From: Methanogenium marinum
GTDB taxonomy: Archaea; Halobacteriota; Methanomicrobia; Methanomicrobiales; Methanomicrobiaceae
DNA length: 64,000 nucleotides
Direction: 5' to 3'
Assembly (NCBI RefSeq): GCF_028912405.1
Contig: NZ_JAKELO010000002.1
Location: 310,001 to 374,000, forward strand
The notes beneath the pieces are model-generated. The model made no database searches. It worked only from the letters and a program-made list of their open reading frames with translations, and was not told where the DNA came from. Positions 55,956 to 64,000 of the stretch are shown here, piece after piece; the first letter of the stretch is position 1; each line of letters begins with the position of its first letter. The translations under genes and the position numbers were made by a program.

Positions 55956-56926
55956 TTGAGCCACCTCGCTGCATCCATCGCATAGTAGGTGATGATGAGA
56001 TCAGCACCGGCACGTTTTATCGCAAGAAGGCTCTCCAGTGCAACCGCTTTCTCATCAATCCAGCCATTTTCTGCTGCCGCCTTGATCATCGAGTACTCAC
56101 CGCTCACCTGATAGGCGGCAACCGGCAGACCAAGGGAGGCAACCGACTGGAGGATATCAAGATAGAATGACGCCGGTTTAACCATCAGGATATCAGCACC
56201 CTCTTTCAGGTCCATCTCTGACTCGAGAAATGCTTCACGTGGGTTTGCCGGGCTCATCTGGTAGGTCGTCCGATCGCCAAAGGAGAATCCGGAGTCTGCC
56301 GCATCACGGAACGGTCCGTAGAGGGCACTCGAAAATTTCGTGGAATACGACATGATTGCCGTATCCTCATATCCCTCACAGTCAAGCTCTTCACGGATTG
56401 CCATTACCATCCCATCAAGCATACAGGACGGGGCAACAATATCAGCACCGGCTTTTGCGTGGGATACCGCAATCTGCGCCATCAGTTCAAGGGACGGATC
56501 ATTCAGGAGGTCAGGCCCGCATGGGGTTTCCCCGACGATACCACAGTGCCCGTGATCCGTATATTCACAGGCACAGACATCGGTGATGACAACCAGATCA
56601 GGCACTGTCGATTTTATTGCCCGAACCGCCTCCTGAATGACACCCTCAGGGTTGTATGCCTCTGTTCCTCCGGCATCCTTTCGTGCAGGGATACCGAAGA
56701 GTATGACCGCACGGATACCCGCTGCAGCAATTCCTCTTGCCACCTCTGCTATCATCGGAAGAGGATAGCGATACTGCCCCGGCATTGAGGAAATCTCAGT
56801 CGGTGTTAACGCAGCCTCGTCAACAAAAAGCGGGGCCACCAGATCATCTGTACTCAACACAGTCTCCTGAAACAGGGGCTGCATCGTCCGTTTTCTCAGT
56901 CTTCGCAATCGTCTTTCCGGAAACAT
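55952..56926 (-). CDS. hemB: Delta-aminolevulinic acid dehydratase (porphobilinogen synthase)
   Basis: Condenses two 5-aminolevulinates. 324 residues starting [12 protein letters not shown], as usual for the family. The zinc-type cysteine site is [11 protein letters not shown]. Schiff-base lysines lie in [16 protein letters not shown] and [24 protein letters not shown] is the conserved helix. Overlaps the hemA gene by 31 bp. Confidence 0.97.
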   Translation of the reverse strand: MFPERRLRRLRKRTMQPLFQETVLSTDDLVAPLFVDEAALTPTEISSMPGQYRYPLPMIAEVARGIAAAGIRAVILFGIPARKDAGGTEAYNPEGVIQEAVRAIKSTVPDLVVITDVCACEYTDHGHCGIVGETPCGPDLLNDPSLELMAQIAVSHAKAGADIVAPSCMLDGMVMAIREELDCEGYEDTAIMSYSTKFSSALYGPFRDAADSGFSFGDRTTYQMSPANPREAFLESEMDLKEGADILMVKPASFYLDILQSVASLGLPVAAYQVSGEYSMIKAAAENGWIDEKAVALESLLAIKRAGADLIITYYAMDAARWLK

Positions 56927-58179
56927 TCGTTATCTCCTGCAGTTACTGCATGCACCAGTGCCTGTGCCGTTTCAATCTCACCACTCTCTGCGCACCTTCT
57001 CACGGAGAAGGTTACATCATTCAGGAGTTTCTTCACAAGCACCCGTGACAGATCATCAAGTATCTCTTCAGCAGATGCACCCGATGACCGGAGGCGTACA
57101 GCTGCTTTATCGCGTTCACGGCACCGGATCATCTCTGCCCATGAGTGAAGGTGGGCAAGGAGATCACTCGCGCCGGCCCGGTTGAGGAGGGTCACAAACT
57201 GTGTCAGTTCAGCATCCAGAAACGCATGCGCCTCTTTTGCCTCCTCTTTCCGGTTATTCATATTCTTCTCACTCACCGTTCGGAGATCATCAATAGTGAA
57301 GAGATAGACACCATCGATGTCACCGACTGATTCCTCCACATCCCGCGGTTGGGCTATGTCAATTATTACCAGCGGGGATTTTTCTTCATCAAGCGGCCAG
57401 ACACGGTCCCGCATGGCATCACACACCGCATCATACCGGATGATGGGATGCGGTGCTGCCGTACAGGATATGATGACATCGGCAAGAGACGCATACCGGA
57501 AGAGTTCATCCAGACGCACTGCCTTCCCTCCAACGAGATTCGCCAGTTCTTCTGCACGGGCAAACGTCCGGTTGGTCACATAGATGGCGGTCAGATCTTT
57601 TTCCGCGAGCGCCTGAGTGACAAGTGTTCCCATCTCACCGCCGCCCACCACAAGGATATGACGTCCGTTAAGACTCCCCAGAAGGTCCTCTGCCAGTTCA
57701 ACGGCTGCAGAACCGATGGAAACTGCCCCCTTGTTAATGTTCGTGCGCTGGCGTACCTCTACGCCAACGTGTGCTGCCTTGGTGATACAACGCTCAATAA
57801 GCGGACTACATGCATCATTCTCGCGGGAAAGAGCAAGGGCTGTTTTCAGCTGTCCTAATATCTGATCTTCCCCGACAACCATGGAGTCCATCCCTGCAGA
57901 GAGACGAAGGAGATGGCGCAGTGCATCCTCTCCTTCGAGCGTCCGGAATCCATCCCGCCCCTGTTCATGTAGAAATGCTTCCGCCATCGCGGCATCCCCT
58001 TCCACCAGAAACTCAATCCTGTTGCATGTCTGGAGCAAAAGTGCCCCTTTAAACCATCCTTGTGCTTCTGTTAGAAGTGCCGCCTCATCGGGAAATCGAA
58101 ATGACTCCATTTCTGCAATATCGCTCCCGTGATGGCTGATGCCTGCAATGGCAACTGATGGGATAAGTCCGTTTTTCAT
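56896..58179 (-). CDS. hemA: Glutamyl-tRNA reductase
   Basis: Reduces glutamyl-tRNA with NADPH to glutamate-1-semialdehyde, the committed step. From ATG 58179 (MKNGLIPSVAIAG) 427 residues; earlier frame is open into sirC. The catalytic Cys52 is in LQTCNRIEF; GEDQILGQLKTAL and the NADPH motif VVGGGEMGTLV follow, then a C-terminal helical dimerisation domain (LNRAGASDLLAHLHSWAE). ATGA overlap with the sirC stop. Confidence 0.97.
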   Translation of the reverse strand: MKNGLIPSVAIAGISHHGSDIAEMESFRFPDEAALLTEAQGWFKGALLLQTCNRIEFLVEGDAAMAEAFLHEQGRDGFRTLEGEDALRHLLRLSAGMDSMVVGEDQILGQLKTALALSRENDACSPLIERCITKAAHVGVEVRQRTNINKGAVSIGSAAVELAEDLLGSLNGRHILVVGGGEMGTLVTQALAEKDLTAIYVTNRTFARAEELANLVGGKAVRLDELFRYASLADVIISCTAAPHPIIRYDAVCDAMRDRVWPLDEEKSPLVIIDIAQPRDVEESVGDIDGVYLFTIDDLRTVSEKNMNNRKEEAKEAHAFLDAELTQFVTLLNRAGASDLLAHLHSWAEMIRCRERDKAAVRLRSSGASAEEILDDLSRVLVKKLLNDVTFSVRRCAESGEIETAQALVHAVTAGDNECFRKDDCED

Positions 58180-58796
58180 AAATATTTCCTGAGAGCCTCT
58201 TCTTTTGCCTGCTCTGTACCGTCCGGGAGGGCATCCCACATTGCGGGGTTATCCAGTACGGCATTGAGAATCCGCGACCGTGACGGCTGATCATTAACCA
58301 ACTGTTTCAGGTCTTCCCGCAGCGCTTCCTGCAGACGGACCATGCCGTCGATGTCTCCACCGTGCTCTTCAATGCAGAGGCGGAGATGGCGTGCCATGGC
58401 AGGACTGCGCCCAAAGGTGGATATCCCGATACAGTAGGTATCTCCCCGCACCACAGACGGGATGATGACATCACCCTCCTCTCCTCTGGCATCATTCAGA
58501 TGCGCACCGCACCGGCGGGCCAGCAAACCGATTCGCTGGTTTATGTCTGCGCGTTCAAGGGCAGTTATCACCAGAAAACTGCCAGAAAGGAGGGAAATTA
58601 TTTCATCGTCATGCATCTCAGCCAGATCACACTCCACCGTCTCAGCAGGTATCTCTGCAAAATCCGGATGAAATGATCGACTGAGGACCACTACGTGCGC
58701 CTCATGAGCAAAAAAACGTGCTTTGCGGGCGCCGACTGCACCGCCACCCGCAATCACAACCTTCGCACCCCTGAGGTCCATCATCAGTGGAATCAT
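58176..58796 (-). CDS. sirC: Precorrin-2 dehydrogenase / sirohydrochlorin ferrochelatase-type (SirC/CysG-N)
   Basis: Converts precorrin-2 to sirohydrochlorin with NAD. From ATG 58796 (MIPLMMDLRG) 206 residues. VVIAGGGAVGARKARFF is the NAD site; LVITALERADINQRIG and NDARGEEGDVIIPSVVRGD are the usual active-site strands. The helical C-terminus (MARHLRLCIEE) is present. First gene of the tetrapyrrole cluster; no cobA domain is fused to it. Confidence 0.9.
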   Translation of the reverse strand: MIPLMMDLRGAKVVIAGGGAVGARKARFFAHEAHVVVLSRSFHPDFAEIPAETVECDLAEMHDDEIISLLSGSFLVITALERADINQRIGLLARRCGAHLNDARGEEGDVIIPSVVRGDTYCIGISTFGRSPAMARHLRLCIEEHGGDIDGMVRLQEALREDLKQLVNDQPSRSRILNAVLDNPAMWDALPDGTEQAKEEALRKYL

Positions 58797-59073
58797 GCCG
58801 GATAAAGATTGATGCTGCACGCATTTAACGGTATCACCTTTCATTTTTTAGCATGGAGTAAACCGGAGAAATCACCGGGATTTAGCTCCACATACTATTT
58901 CACAGGAAAATACATGGAAATAATTGAAACCAAATAGAAAATGCTATAAAATTCCTCGAAAACAGGCAGGAATTGGTAAACAGAGAGTGCAAAAAACGCA
59001 AATCGATACCATTATATTCTCCGGAAGAGTATATTGTAGAGCACTGAGACGCGCTAGCATCACAGGGTAAATT

Positions 59074-59145
59074 GTGCCGATAGTGTAGTGGTTATCACTA
59101 GGCGTTGCCAACGCCTAAACCCGGGTTCGAGTCCCGGTCGGCGCA
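59074..59145 (+). tRNA. tRNA-Gly (anticodon GCC)
   Basis: 72-nt cloverleaf. The acceptor stem GTGCCGA pairs with TCGGCGC (one G-T pair), discriminator A. The anticodon arm is GGCG-ttGCCaa-CGCC, anticodon GCC. The T arm CCGGG-TTCGAGT-CCCGG is perfect. No CCA is encoded. A TATA-like ATTATATT lies about 60 bp upstream. Confidence 0.95.
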
Positions 59146-59359
59146 CTCGTTTTTACAGCATTCATTCATCAGAGTGAAGCGTTTGTTTTTCAGAAGTTGT
59201 TTCACACAGGAGAGAGGCATCTCCCCTTCACATCCGTGAGAACAAATTCTCTGTCTGGTTATTCCGGACAAAATAATATCAAAATTGATTCAGTATACTT
59301 TTCCAGCCTCATAAAGCTTTGATTGCCAAAAAATATTTGGCCAGTTTCCAACGGCCCGC

Positions 59360-60013
59360 TCATCCACACCGGGACATCAGGAAAAGCACACCCGCACCAA
59401 GAACGGCGCCTGCCACCGGAAACGGTGTCTGGGTCGGTTCTGAACCGGTTCCCGCATTTGCCTGTGCAAAGTGAAGGTTCCCCTGTGCCCGGATATCCGA
59501 GGGATTTATTTCAAGCGCTCTTTCTGAAACAGCAATCTCCTTTTCATACTCACCCATCTGTCCGTAGGCAGTCCCCTGAATGATGTAGGATTCAATCATC
59601 TCCGGGTCAAGTGCAATCGCCTTCTCTGCTGCGGCAACCGCCTCTTCATAGCGCCCGAGGTTCACGAGGGCGTCAGCACTGACGACCCATGCTTCAGTCT
59701 GGTTCTCGTTCAGTGCAATTGCTGCTTCACCTGCCACGAGTGCTCCTGCATAGTCACGCTGTGCTGAACTGATACCTGCCTTTGTTATCCAGGCAAGGGT
59801 GAAGTTGCCATCAATTGCGAGTGCCTCATCGATATAAGTCATTGCTGCCGTATAATTTCCGGCACCTGCTTCGTCCACAGCCAGGTTGTAGAGATCAATC
59901 TTCTCAACAGCAACCGTATCCAGTGCGACATCTTCTGCAGACACAGCCGGGATACCTGCTGTGATGAGAAGTGCTACTGCTATAAGGATACCTATAGTGC
60001 TTCTTCCTGTCAT
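59360..60013 (-). CDS. Exported TPR-repeat protein with C-terminal hydrophobic anchor
   Basis: 217 residues. Signal peptide 1-26 (IGILIAVALLITAGIPAVSAED). Four or so tetratricopeptide repeats follow from residue 38 (AVDEAGAGNYTAAMTYIDEALAIDG; ALVNLGRYEEAVAAAEKAIALDP; AYGQMGEYEKEIAVSERALEINP). A Thr/Pro linker and a hydrophobic C-terminus (FPVAGAVLGAGVLFLMSRCG) suggest membrane anchoring with TPRs outside. Probably a protein-interaction scaffold. Confidence 0.85.
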   Translation of the reverse strand: MTGRSTIGILIAVALLITAGIPAVSAEDVALDTVAVEKIDLYNLAVDEAGAGNYTAAMTYIDEALAIDGNFTLAWITKAGISSAQRDYAGALVAGEAAIALNENQTEAWVVSADALVNLGRYEEAVAAAEKAIALDPEMIESYIIQGTAYGQMGEYEKEIAVSERALEINPSDIRAQGNLHFAQANAGTGSEPTQTPFPVAGAVLGAGVLFLMSRCG

Positions 60014-60090
60014 CGCCTCAGAGGTTTCTTTCAGAGTCTATAATCAGTTGCGGTCAACCCTATCTGACTCCCCGTTGAATTGATCCCATT

Positions 60091-60585
60091 ATGCCGTTTC
60101 GCCTCCCACATACTGCTGTGAAAATGCTCTTTGGAGTCGGAAATACCATGCTGGGTGATGACGGCATCGGCCCGTGGGTGGCAGAGCGTATGAAAGACTG
60201 CCCCGACTGGCACGCGGAGGACTGCGGGACAGCGCCGGAAAACTTTACCGGCGTCGTCCGTAAGATGCAGCCCCACCTCCTCGTCATCGTCGATGCCGCA
60301 GATATGAGCCTTACTCCCGGAGAGTTCCGAAGAATTCCCGCCGAAGCTGTAGGCCAGGCAGGGTTTGATACCCACTCCCTCCCCCTCACCCACATCATCG
60401 GATACCTGAGGGAAAGTATGCCTGAAATGCCCCGGATTATTCTCATCGGTATCCAGCCAGGACCTGTTGAATTCCACGAAGGAATATCCGCACCCGTCAT
60501 CCACGGAGGAGAAGAGATGGCAAAGATGCTCTGCAACGGTGAAGAGGAGCAGATTCCTGAATATATCCCCGCCAACACCAAATAA
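60091..60585 (+). CDS. Hydrogenase maturation protease (HycI type)
   Basis: Cleaves the C-terminal tail of [NiFe]-hydrogenase large subunits after Ni insertion. 164 residues from ATG 60091. The motif FGVGNTMLGDDGIGPW carries the nickel-sensing Asp; VIVDAADMS is the second metal site and THSLPLTHIIGYL the third. Its close neighbourhood to the Mbh-type hydrogenase genes supports that target. A start at MLFGVGN (60124) is possible. Confidence 0.9.
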   Translation: MPFRLPHTAVKMLFGVGNTMLGDDGIGPWVAERMKDCPDWHAEDCGTAPENFTGVVRKMQPHLLVIVDAADMSLTPGEFRRIPAEAVGQAGFDTHSLPLTHIIGYLRESMPEMPRIILIGIQPGPVEFHEGISAPVIHGGEEMAKMLCNGEEEQIPEYIPANTK

Positions 60586-60620
60586 AATACCAAATAAAAA
60601 GGAGACAGGTGAAGAATCAG

Positions 60621-60887
60621 ATGATACGATGCCCACGATGCAACAGCAAAGAAATTTACTCTGTTGCCGGCGGATATGGCGGCAACTACTACCGCTGCAA
60701 GAAGTGCGGCTATTCGGGAGCGCTTGTCGTAGAATATGACGATGATATAGCACCCGAAGAGGAGCATGAACTGCAGGCGGAGTATCATGAGGAAATGCGT
60801 GAGTATGAAAAGAGACGCCAACCCCTCGTATGGATTCTCATCGCCCTCATCATTTTTGCCATTATTTATTACATCCGGTTCCGCTGA
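60621..60887 (+). CDS. Zinc-ribbon membrane protein
   Basis: 88 residues from ATG 60621, preceded by GGTGA; a GTG four codons earlier is less likely. CPRCNSKEI and CKKCGYSGA form a zinc ribbon (residues 4-30). An acidic/charged helix follows, then a single transmembrane segment at the C-terminus (PLVWILIALIIFAIIYYI). The ribbon should lie in the cytoplasm. Function unknown. Confidence 0.75.
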   Translation: MIRCPRCNSKEIYSVAGGYGGNYYRCKKCGYSGALVVEYDDDIAPEEEHELQAEYHEEMREYEKRRQPLVWILIALIIFAIIYYIRFR

Positions 60888-60895
60888 CGCCGGGA

Positions 60896-61708
60896 CTAAA
60901 AGACACCAAACATCTTCGCCGCACTTAAAAGCAACAGACCGACAAAAAGCCACTCAAGATGGCGTGCGGAGATGCTGTGCGAGAGGCTGACGCCGACAAA
61001 GGACGCAGGAATGGAGGTCACGACAAGTATCACCCACTGGTGGAGGTCGACATACCCCAGAGAGGGAGAGGGAATGCCTGTTACCCCCCATCCAAATATA
61101 ATATAGGCGAGCACCCCTCCTGCGGAGGCGAAAATGAGAAACGCTGTTGAAGTCCCGACCGCACGGTGAATTTCATAGCCTGAGACAAGAGTTAAAAAGA
61201 GCACGATCAGGTAGCCACCGCCAATACCGAGGAGACCGGAAAGAAACCCGAAGAGGGCCCCTGCAAAGATAAACAGCCAGACAGCAGTGTCACGCTCATC
61301 ATCTGCTGTATAGGTTGGTTTCAGTGCCATCTTGACTGCCGCTCCGAGGAGAAGGGCAGCAAAAATATACCGCAGCCAGTCGCCGTGCACCGATGTAGCC
61401 ACATATGCCCCTGCGATAGCCGCAAAAAAGCCGGGAACACACATCTGTTTCACCGCATCCCACGCCACCGCCCCCTTTTTTGAATGCCCGGATGAGGTGG
61501 CAATCGCTGTCGGAAGGACAACCGCAAGACTCGTTGCAAAGGCCACCCTGGTTGCAAGCGTGGAGTCAGTCCCGAGGAGATCGACTAAAACCCAGTACTG
61601 CACCGGGACCATCACAAAGCCCCCGCCGACGCCAAGGATACCTGCCCCAAGCCCGGCAAGGGTTCCTGTCAGCCCGAGAATCAGCACTGTCTGAAGAAAA
61701 ATATCCAT
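60896..61708 (-). CDS. TauE/SafE-family anion exporter/permease
   Basis: From ATG 61708 (MDIFLQTVLI) 270 residues with about eight transmembrane helices. The two family repeats are visible as GLGAGILGVGGGFVMVPV and FGFLSGLLGIGGGYLIVLF. Family members move sulfite, sulfoacetate or other organosulfur anions. Substrate not predictable. The frame opens six codons earlier. Its end lies 8 bp from the zinc-ribbon gene (convergent). Confidence 0.88.
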   Translation of the reverse strand: MDIFLQTVLILGLTGTLAGLGAGILGVGGGFVMVPVQYWVLVDLLGTDSTLATRVAFATSLAVVLPTAIATSSGHSKKGAVAWDAVKQMCVPGFFAAIAGAYVATSVHGDWLRYIFAALLLGAAVKMALKPTYTADDERDTAVWLFIFAGALFGFLSGLLGIGGGYLIVLFLTLVSGYEIHRAVGTSTAFLIFASAGGVLAYIIFGWGVTGIPSPSLGYVDLHQWVILVVTSIPASFVGVSLSHSISARHLEWLFVGLLLLSAAKMFGVF

Positions 61709-61808
61709 AATCTCTCCCGATGCCACCGGTATGAGTCACCGGTACGATGATTACTCTCCAGAAATGAGTTGAACGCATAAAAAATAACCGATGAAAGTAA
61801 CCACAGAG

Positions 61809-62213
61809 TTACTCTACAATCAGATTTTCCGAGTAACGGTCCGCGTCTGCCACCATGAACTCGTCGCTCATGTGCAGGCACGATACCGGGCATGCATCAT
61901 TGCACTGGGAACAGAAGATGCACTGGGTGACAAAGATGCGCACCGTCTTTGTCTCCGGGATGAATTCAATCGCGTGTGCCGGGCATACCCGGATGCAGAG
62001 TTTGCACCCAATACAGGCGTCGCGGTCATAGGCGATCTTCCCCCGGAAGTTCTTTGGAACGGCAACCGGCGGATTAATCGTAGCCTCACCCGCAGCGACT
62101 TTCCCCAGAAAACCGGTGATGCTCTTTGGGAGATACCGGGCCGGGAAGAGATTGGTTGCCGGTTTCTTCAGGAACTGGCGCAGCGCTTCAGGGAACATAG
62201 GGAGGCGGCTCAT
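61809..62213 (-). CDS. Energy-converting hydrogenase ferredoxin subunit (MbhN/EchF-like)
   Basis: 134 residues, homologous to complex I NuoI. Two 4Fe-4S motifs CIGCKLCIRVCP and CIFCSQCNDACP occupy the middle. The N-terminus (MSRLPMFPEALRQFLKKPATN) is typical for NuoI/EchF/MbhN. Relays electrons between ferredoxin and the small subunit. Overlaps the upstream membrane subunit by 4 bp. Confidence 0.9.
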   Translation of the reverse strand: MSRLPMFPEALRQFLKKPATNLFPARYLPKSITGFLGKVAAGEATINPPVAVPKNFRGKIAYDRDACIGCKLCIRVCPAHAIEFIPETKTVRIFVTQCIFCSQCNDACPVSCLHMSDEFMVADADRYSENLIVE

Positions 62214-63220
62214 GCAACGACCCCCATGCCTAAGACAGCATCAAGAACCAGGAGAAGCAGGCCGGCAAACCCAATGAGGGTGATATACCCCCAGTAGAAA
62301 GTCACCAGATGGTTGATACGGAATCGGGCCATGCCCACCCGTATCAGACTCACTGAGAAGAAGACCACTAAAAGCACCTTCACCACAAAGAATACCAGAT
62401 CCGCGATAATTCCTGCGGCACCCGTGAGGGGGACAAACCAGGTGAGATTCCACGGCAGAAAGAGCACGACAGCAAGCGTTGCCATCGCAACCGTCTTGAC
62501 AGCTCCGGAGAGCGTGAAGAGAGCGAGATTTTTCCCGGAGTACTCCACAAGGATACCGCCACAAAGTTCTGTTTCAGCCTCCGGGGTATCACAGGGAACC
62601 CGTGAAAGTTCAGCAGGGGTGACCCATGCCATGGCAACCATCAGAAGGAGCATGCCAATTATACCGGGGATGCCCACGACACTCCAGACCGGTGTCTGTG
62701 CAATGGTTGCAAGGGAGAATGGATCTACCACGCCCGCTGCATTGAGGCGCCATGCAATCGCGATGATGGCAATTGCAAGCGGCAGTTCGTATGCGATCAT
62801 CGTCACCATCTCACGCTGGGAGCCGACGGTTGCATACGGAGACCCGGATGCAAGACCACCTGCGACCATCGCAAGACCAGGCACGGTCAGGAGATAGAGC
62901 ACAAGGATGATGTCTCCCCACCCACCGAGAACCGGCGCAATACTGCCGATGGGAAGGTAGAGGAGAATCGTAATTGATGCCGCAAGCGCAATGACGGGAG
63001 CCGCGTTGAAGACCGACGTCACCGCATTTTTTGGGATGATATTGTCCTTGCAGAGGAGTTTTGCAATATCAATGAACGGCTGGTGAAGGGGCGGACCGTA
63101 GCGTGCCTGCATCCGTGCCGCACACTTCCGGTCAACACCCTGCAGGACGAGACCGAAAAGGAGACCGTAGACGGTGATACCGATACACCCGACAACAGCT
63201 GCAGTGATCATGCCAATCAT
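62210..63220 (-). CDS. Energy-converting hydrogenase membrane subunit (MbhM/EchB, NuoH-like)
   Basis: 336 residues with eight transmembrane segments, homologous to complex I NuoH, which links the hydrophilic module to ion pumping. GVDRKCAARMQARYGPPLHQPFIDIAKLLCKDN is the conserved first loop; TPAELSRVPCDTPEAETELCGGILVEYSG is the NuoH quinone-loop equivalent with its acidic residues. Overlaps large and ferredoxin subunits by 4 bp each. Confidence 0.93.
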   Translation of the reverse strand: MIGMITAAVVGCIGITVYGLLFGLVLQGVDRKCAARMQARYGPPLHQPFIDIAKLLCKDNIIPKNAVTSVFNAAPVIALAASITILLYLPIGSIAPVLGGWGDIILVLYLLTVPGLAMVAGGLASGSPYATVGSQREMVTMIAYELPLAIAIIAIAWRLNAAGVVDPFSLATIAQTPVWSVVGIPGIIGMLLLMVAMAWVTPAELSRVPCDTPEAETELCGGILVEYSGKNLALFTLSGAVKTVAMATLAVVLFLPWNLTWFVPLTGAAGIIADLVFFVVKVLLVVFFSVSLIRVGMARFRINHLVTFYWGYITLIGFAGLLLLVLDAVLGMGVVA

Positions 63221-64000
63221 TCCTGCATCCTCCGCGTCTTCTCCACCGAGAGGTGGTGCAGGTCATCTCCTGTCATGACACCCTGCCGGCCGTCACGAAT
63301 GACCGATACACGGTCGGTGCACGACATGCACGGGTCAATGGATGCCACAATGATAGGAATGTCTGCTATCTGTTCGCCCATAAGAATCTTCAGCCACGAC
63401 ATCTGATTCGAATACGTGGACGCCTTCACTTTCCATGCTTCCGGCGTCTCGGAACGGTTCATTCTGACATAATGGAAGCACTCACCACGGGGTGCCTCCA
63501 CCCGTCCGATGGCCTCACCCTCTGCCTTTTTGCAGGTGGCGAGAATTTTCGCGTATTTCGTTTCCCAGAGAACCGGCCCTGTGGGCATCTGGTCCATGAG
63601 GTCCCGGATGATGCGGACCGAGTCCACCACCTCAAAGAGACGGACCACAATCCGGTCATACACATCGCCTTTGATGGCATCCGCGTAGACGTCCGGAAGA
63701 ATGGGTTTCACATCGATGTCGCCGTATGCCGCATAGGGGGCGTCAGCACGCACATCAATTGCGAGACCGGATGCACGGGCAGTCGGGCCCACGGTGCAGA
63801 GTTCAAGGGCATCGCGTTCGGAAAGAACACCGCAGTTCATGCACCGCAGTTTGATTGTGGTGTCCTCTAAAAAGAGGGTCACGAGTTTCCCGACAAGCCC
63901 TTCATAGGTTTCCAGAGCCTGATAGATGCGGGGGAACTGATCGTCCGTAAAGTCACGCCGGACACCGCCCACCTGAACGATGCCGTAATTCACCCGGTTT
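63217..64000 (-). CDS. Energy-converting [NiFe]-hydrogenase large subunit (MbhL/EchE), 5' end outside the window
   Basis: About 261 residues of the C-terminal part are present; the frame continues past 64000, so the N-terminal roughly 100 residues with the first CxxC are missing here. The C-terminal Ni ligands are in DPCMSCTDR. A 30-residue tail follows, the usual substrate of a HycI-type protease, which is encoded 2.6 kb away. The order large subunit, NuoH-like, ferredoxin is that of mbhLMN rather than echABCDEF. Reduces protons with ferredoxin or drives reverse electron flow for CO2 reduction. Confidence 0.9.
   Translation of the reverse strand, partial: NRVNYGIVQVGGVRRDFTDDQFPRIYQALETYEGLVGKLVTLFLEDTTIKLRCMNCGVLSERDALELCTVGPTARASGLAIDVRADAPYAAYGDIDVKPILPDVYADAIKGDVYDRIVVRLFEVVDSVRIIRDLMDQMPTGPVLWETKYAKILATCKKAEGEAIGRVEAPRGECFHYVRMNRSETPEAWKVKASTYSNQMSWLKILMGEQIADIPIIVASIDPCMSCTDRVSVIRDGRQGVMTGDDLHHLSVEKTRRMQE

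Noticed and set aside
59008-59040. TATA/dyad-like ATTATATTCTCC...GAGTATATTG ahead of tRNA-Gly considered as a dif site
   Set aside because: Arms do not match over 11 bp and the sequence is better explained as the tRNA promoter.
59074-59145. tRNA-Gly as an integration site for a mobile element
   Set aside because: No duplicated 3' tRNA fragment and no integrase nearby; xerA is 27 kb away.

Overview
The window looks like chromosomal DNA of a methanogenic archaeon of the order Methanomicrobiales. Evidence is the tungstate transporter, tetrapyrrole genes for siroheme/F430-type cofactors, an MTH865-family protein, the DUF5806-like protein, ADP-forming acyl-CoA synthetase, an energy-converting [NiFe]-hydrogenase module, archaeal TATA boxes, and many lipoproteins and anchored surface proteins. 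A secondary-alcohol dehydrogenase very close to the Thermoanaerobacter enzyme suggests a strain able to oxidise 2-propanol, as some Methanogenium-like isolates do. The species assignment is inference.

Layout. 1-5.6 kb: a minus-strand cassette for a diacetamido-uronic-acid nucleotide sugar (acetyltransferase, aminotransferase, 3-dehydrogenase, 6-dehydrogenase) plus a sugar epimerase, probably for N-glycans or surface polysaccharide. 5.7-13.7 kb: a small helical protein, a metallophosphoesterase fusion, an acyl-CoA synthetase, a glycine-zipper/coiled-coil protein, a YigZ-type protein and an ABC-class ATPase. 13.8-16.7 kb: tupA-tupB-tupC tungstate transport, with a dyad at the tupA promoter and a probable non-AUG start for tupB. 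16.7-20.7 kb: a flavin-binding-fold protein, CBS/DRTGG pyrophosphatase, and a beta-propeller/PEGA surface protein whose promoter carries seven alternating GATAC/GTATC half-sites. 20.7-25.8 kb: carA-carB with a translationally overlapping MutY-like glycosylase. 26-29.8 kb: small proteins, ilvD and a ROK kinase.

29.8-35.4 kb is unlike the rest: about 5.6 kb of AT-rich, nearly gene-free DNA with a XerA-type tyrosine recombinase. A 23-bp inverted repeat brackets 4.76 kb of it, and it also holds a degenerate tandem duplication and several dyads. This is the best candidate for an undescribed system (invertible segment, replication-linked locus or decayed element).

35.4-46.5 kb: DUF5806-like gene, mobB-moaE fusion, glmM, trpF, an ArsR-like regulator divergent from an MTH865 gene and an Fe-S flavoprotein, an acyltransferase-like protein, a transposase remnant, a Cache lipoprotein, and a lipoprotein in which a Kelch-like propeller sits inside a PKD domain and whose membrane anchor is cut off by an in-frame TAA. 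45.9-52.8 kb: HD hydrolase, S9 peptidase, HTH-nucleotidyltransferase with a parS-like palindrome over its start, a desulforedoxin-like protein, TrmB regulator, monooxygenase and alcohol dehydrogenase. 53-58.8 kb: sirC-hemA-hemB-hemL-hemC-cobA, taking glutamyl-tRNA to siroheme precursors, with no hemD. 59-64 kb: tRNA-Gly(GCC), TPR protein, hydrogenase maturation protease, zinc-ribbon protein, TauE-type permease and the last three genes of an Mbh/Ech-type hydrogenase, the large subunit running off the window edge.
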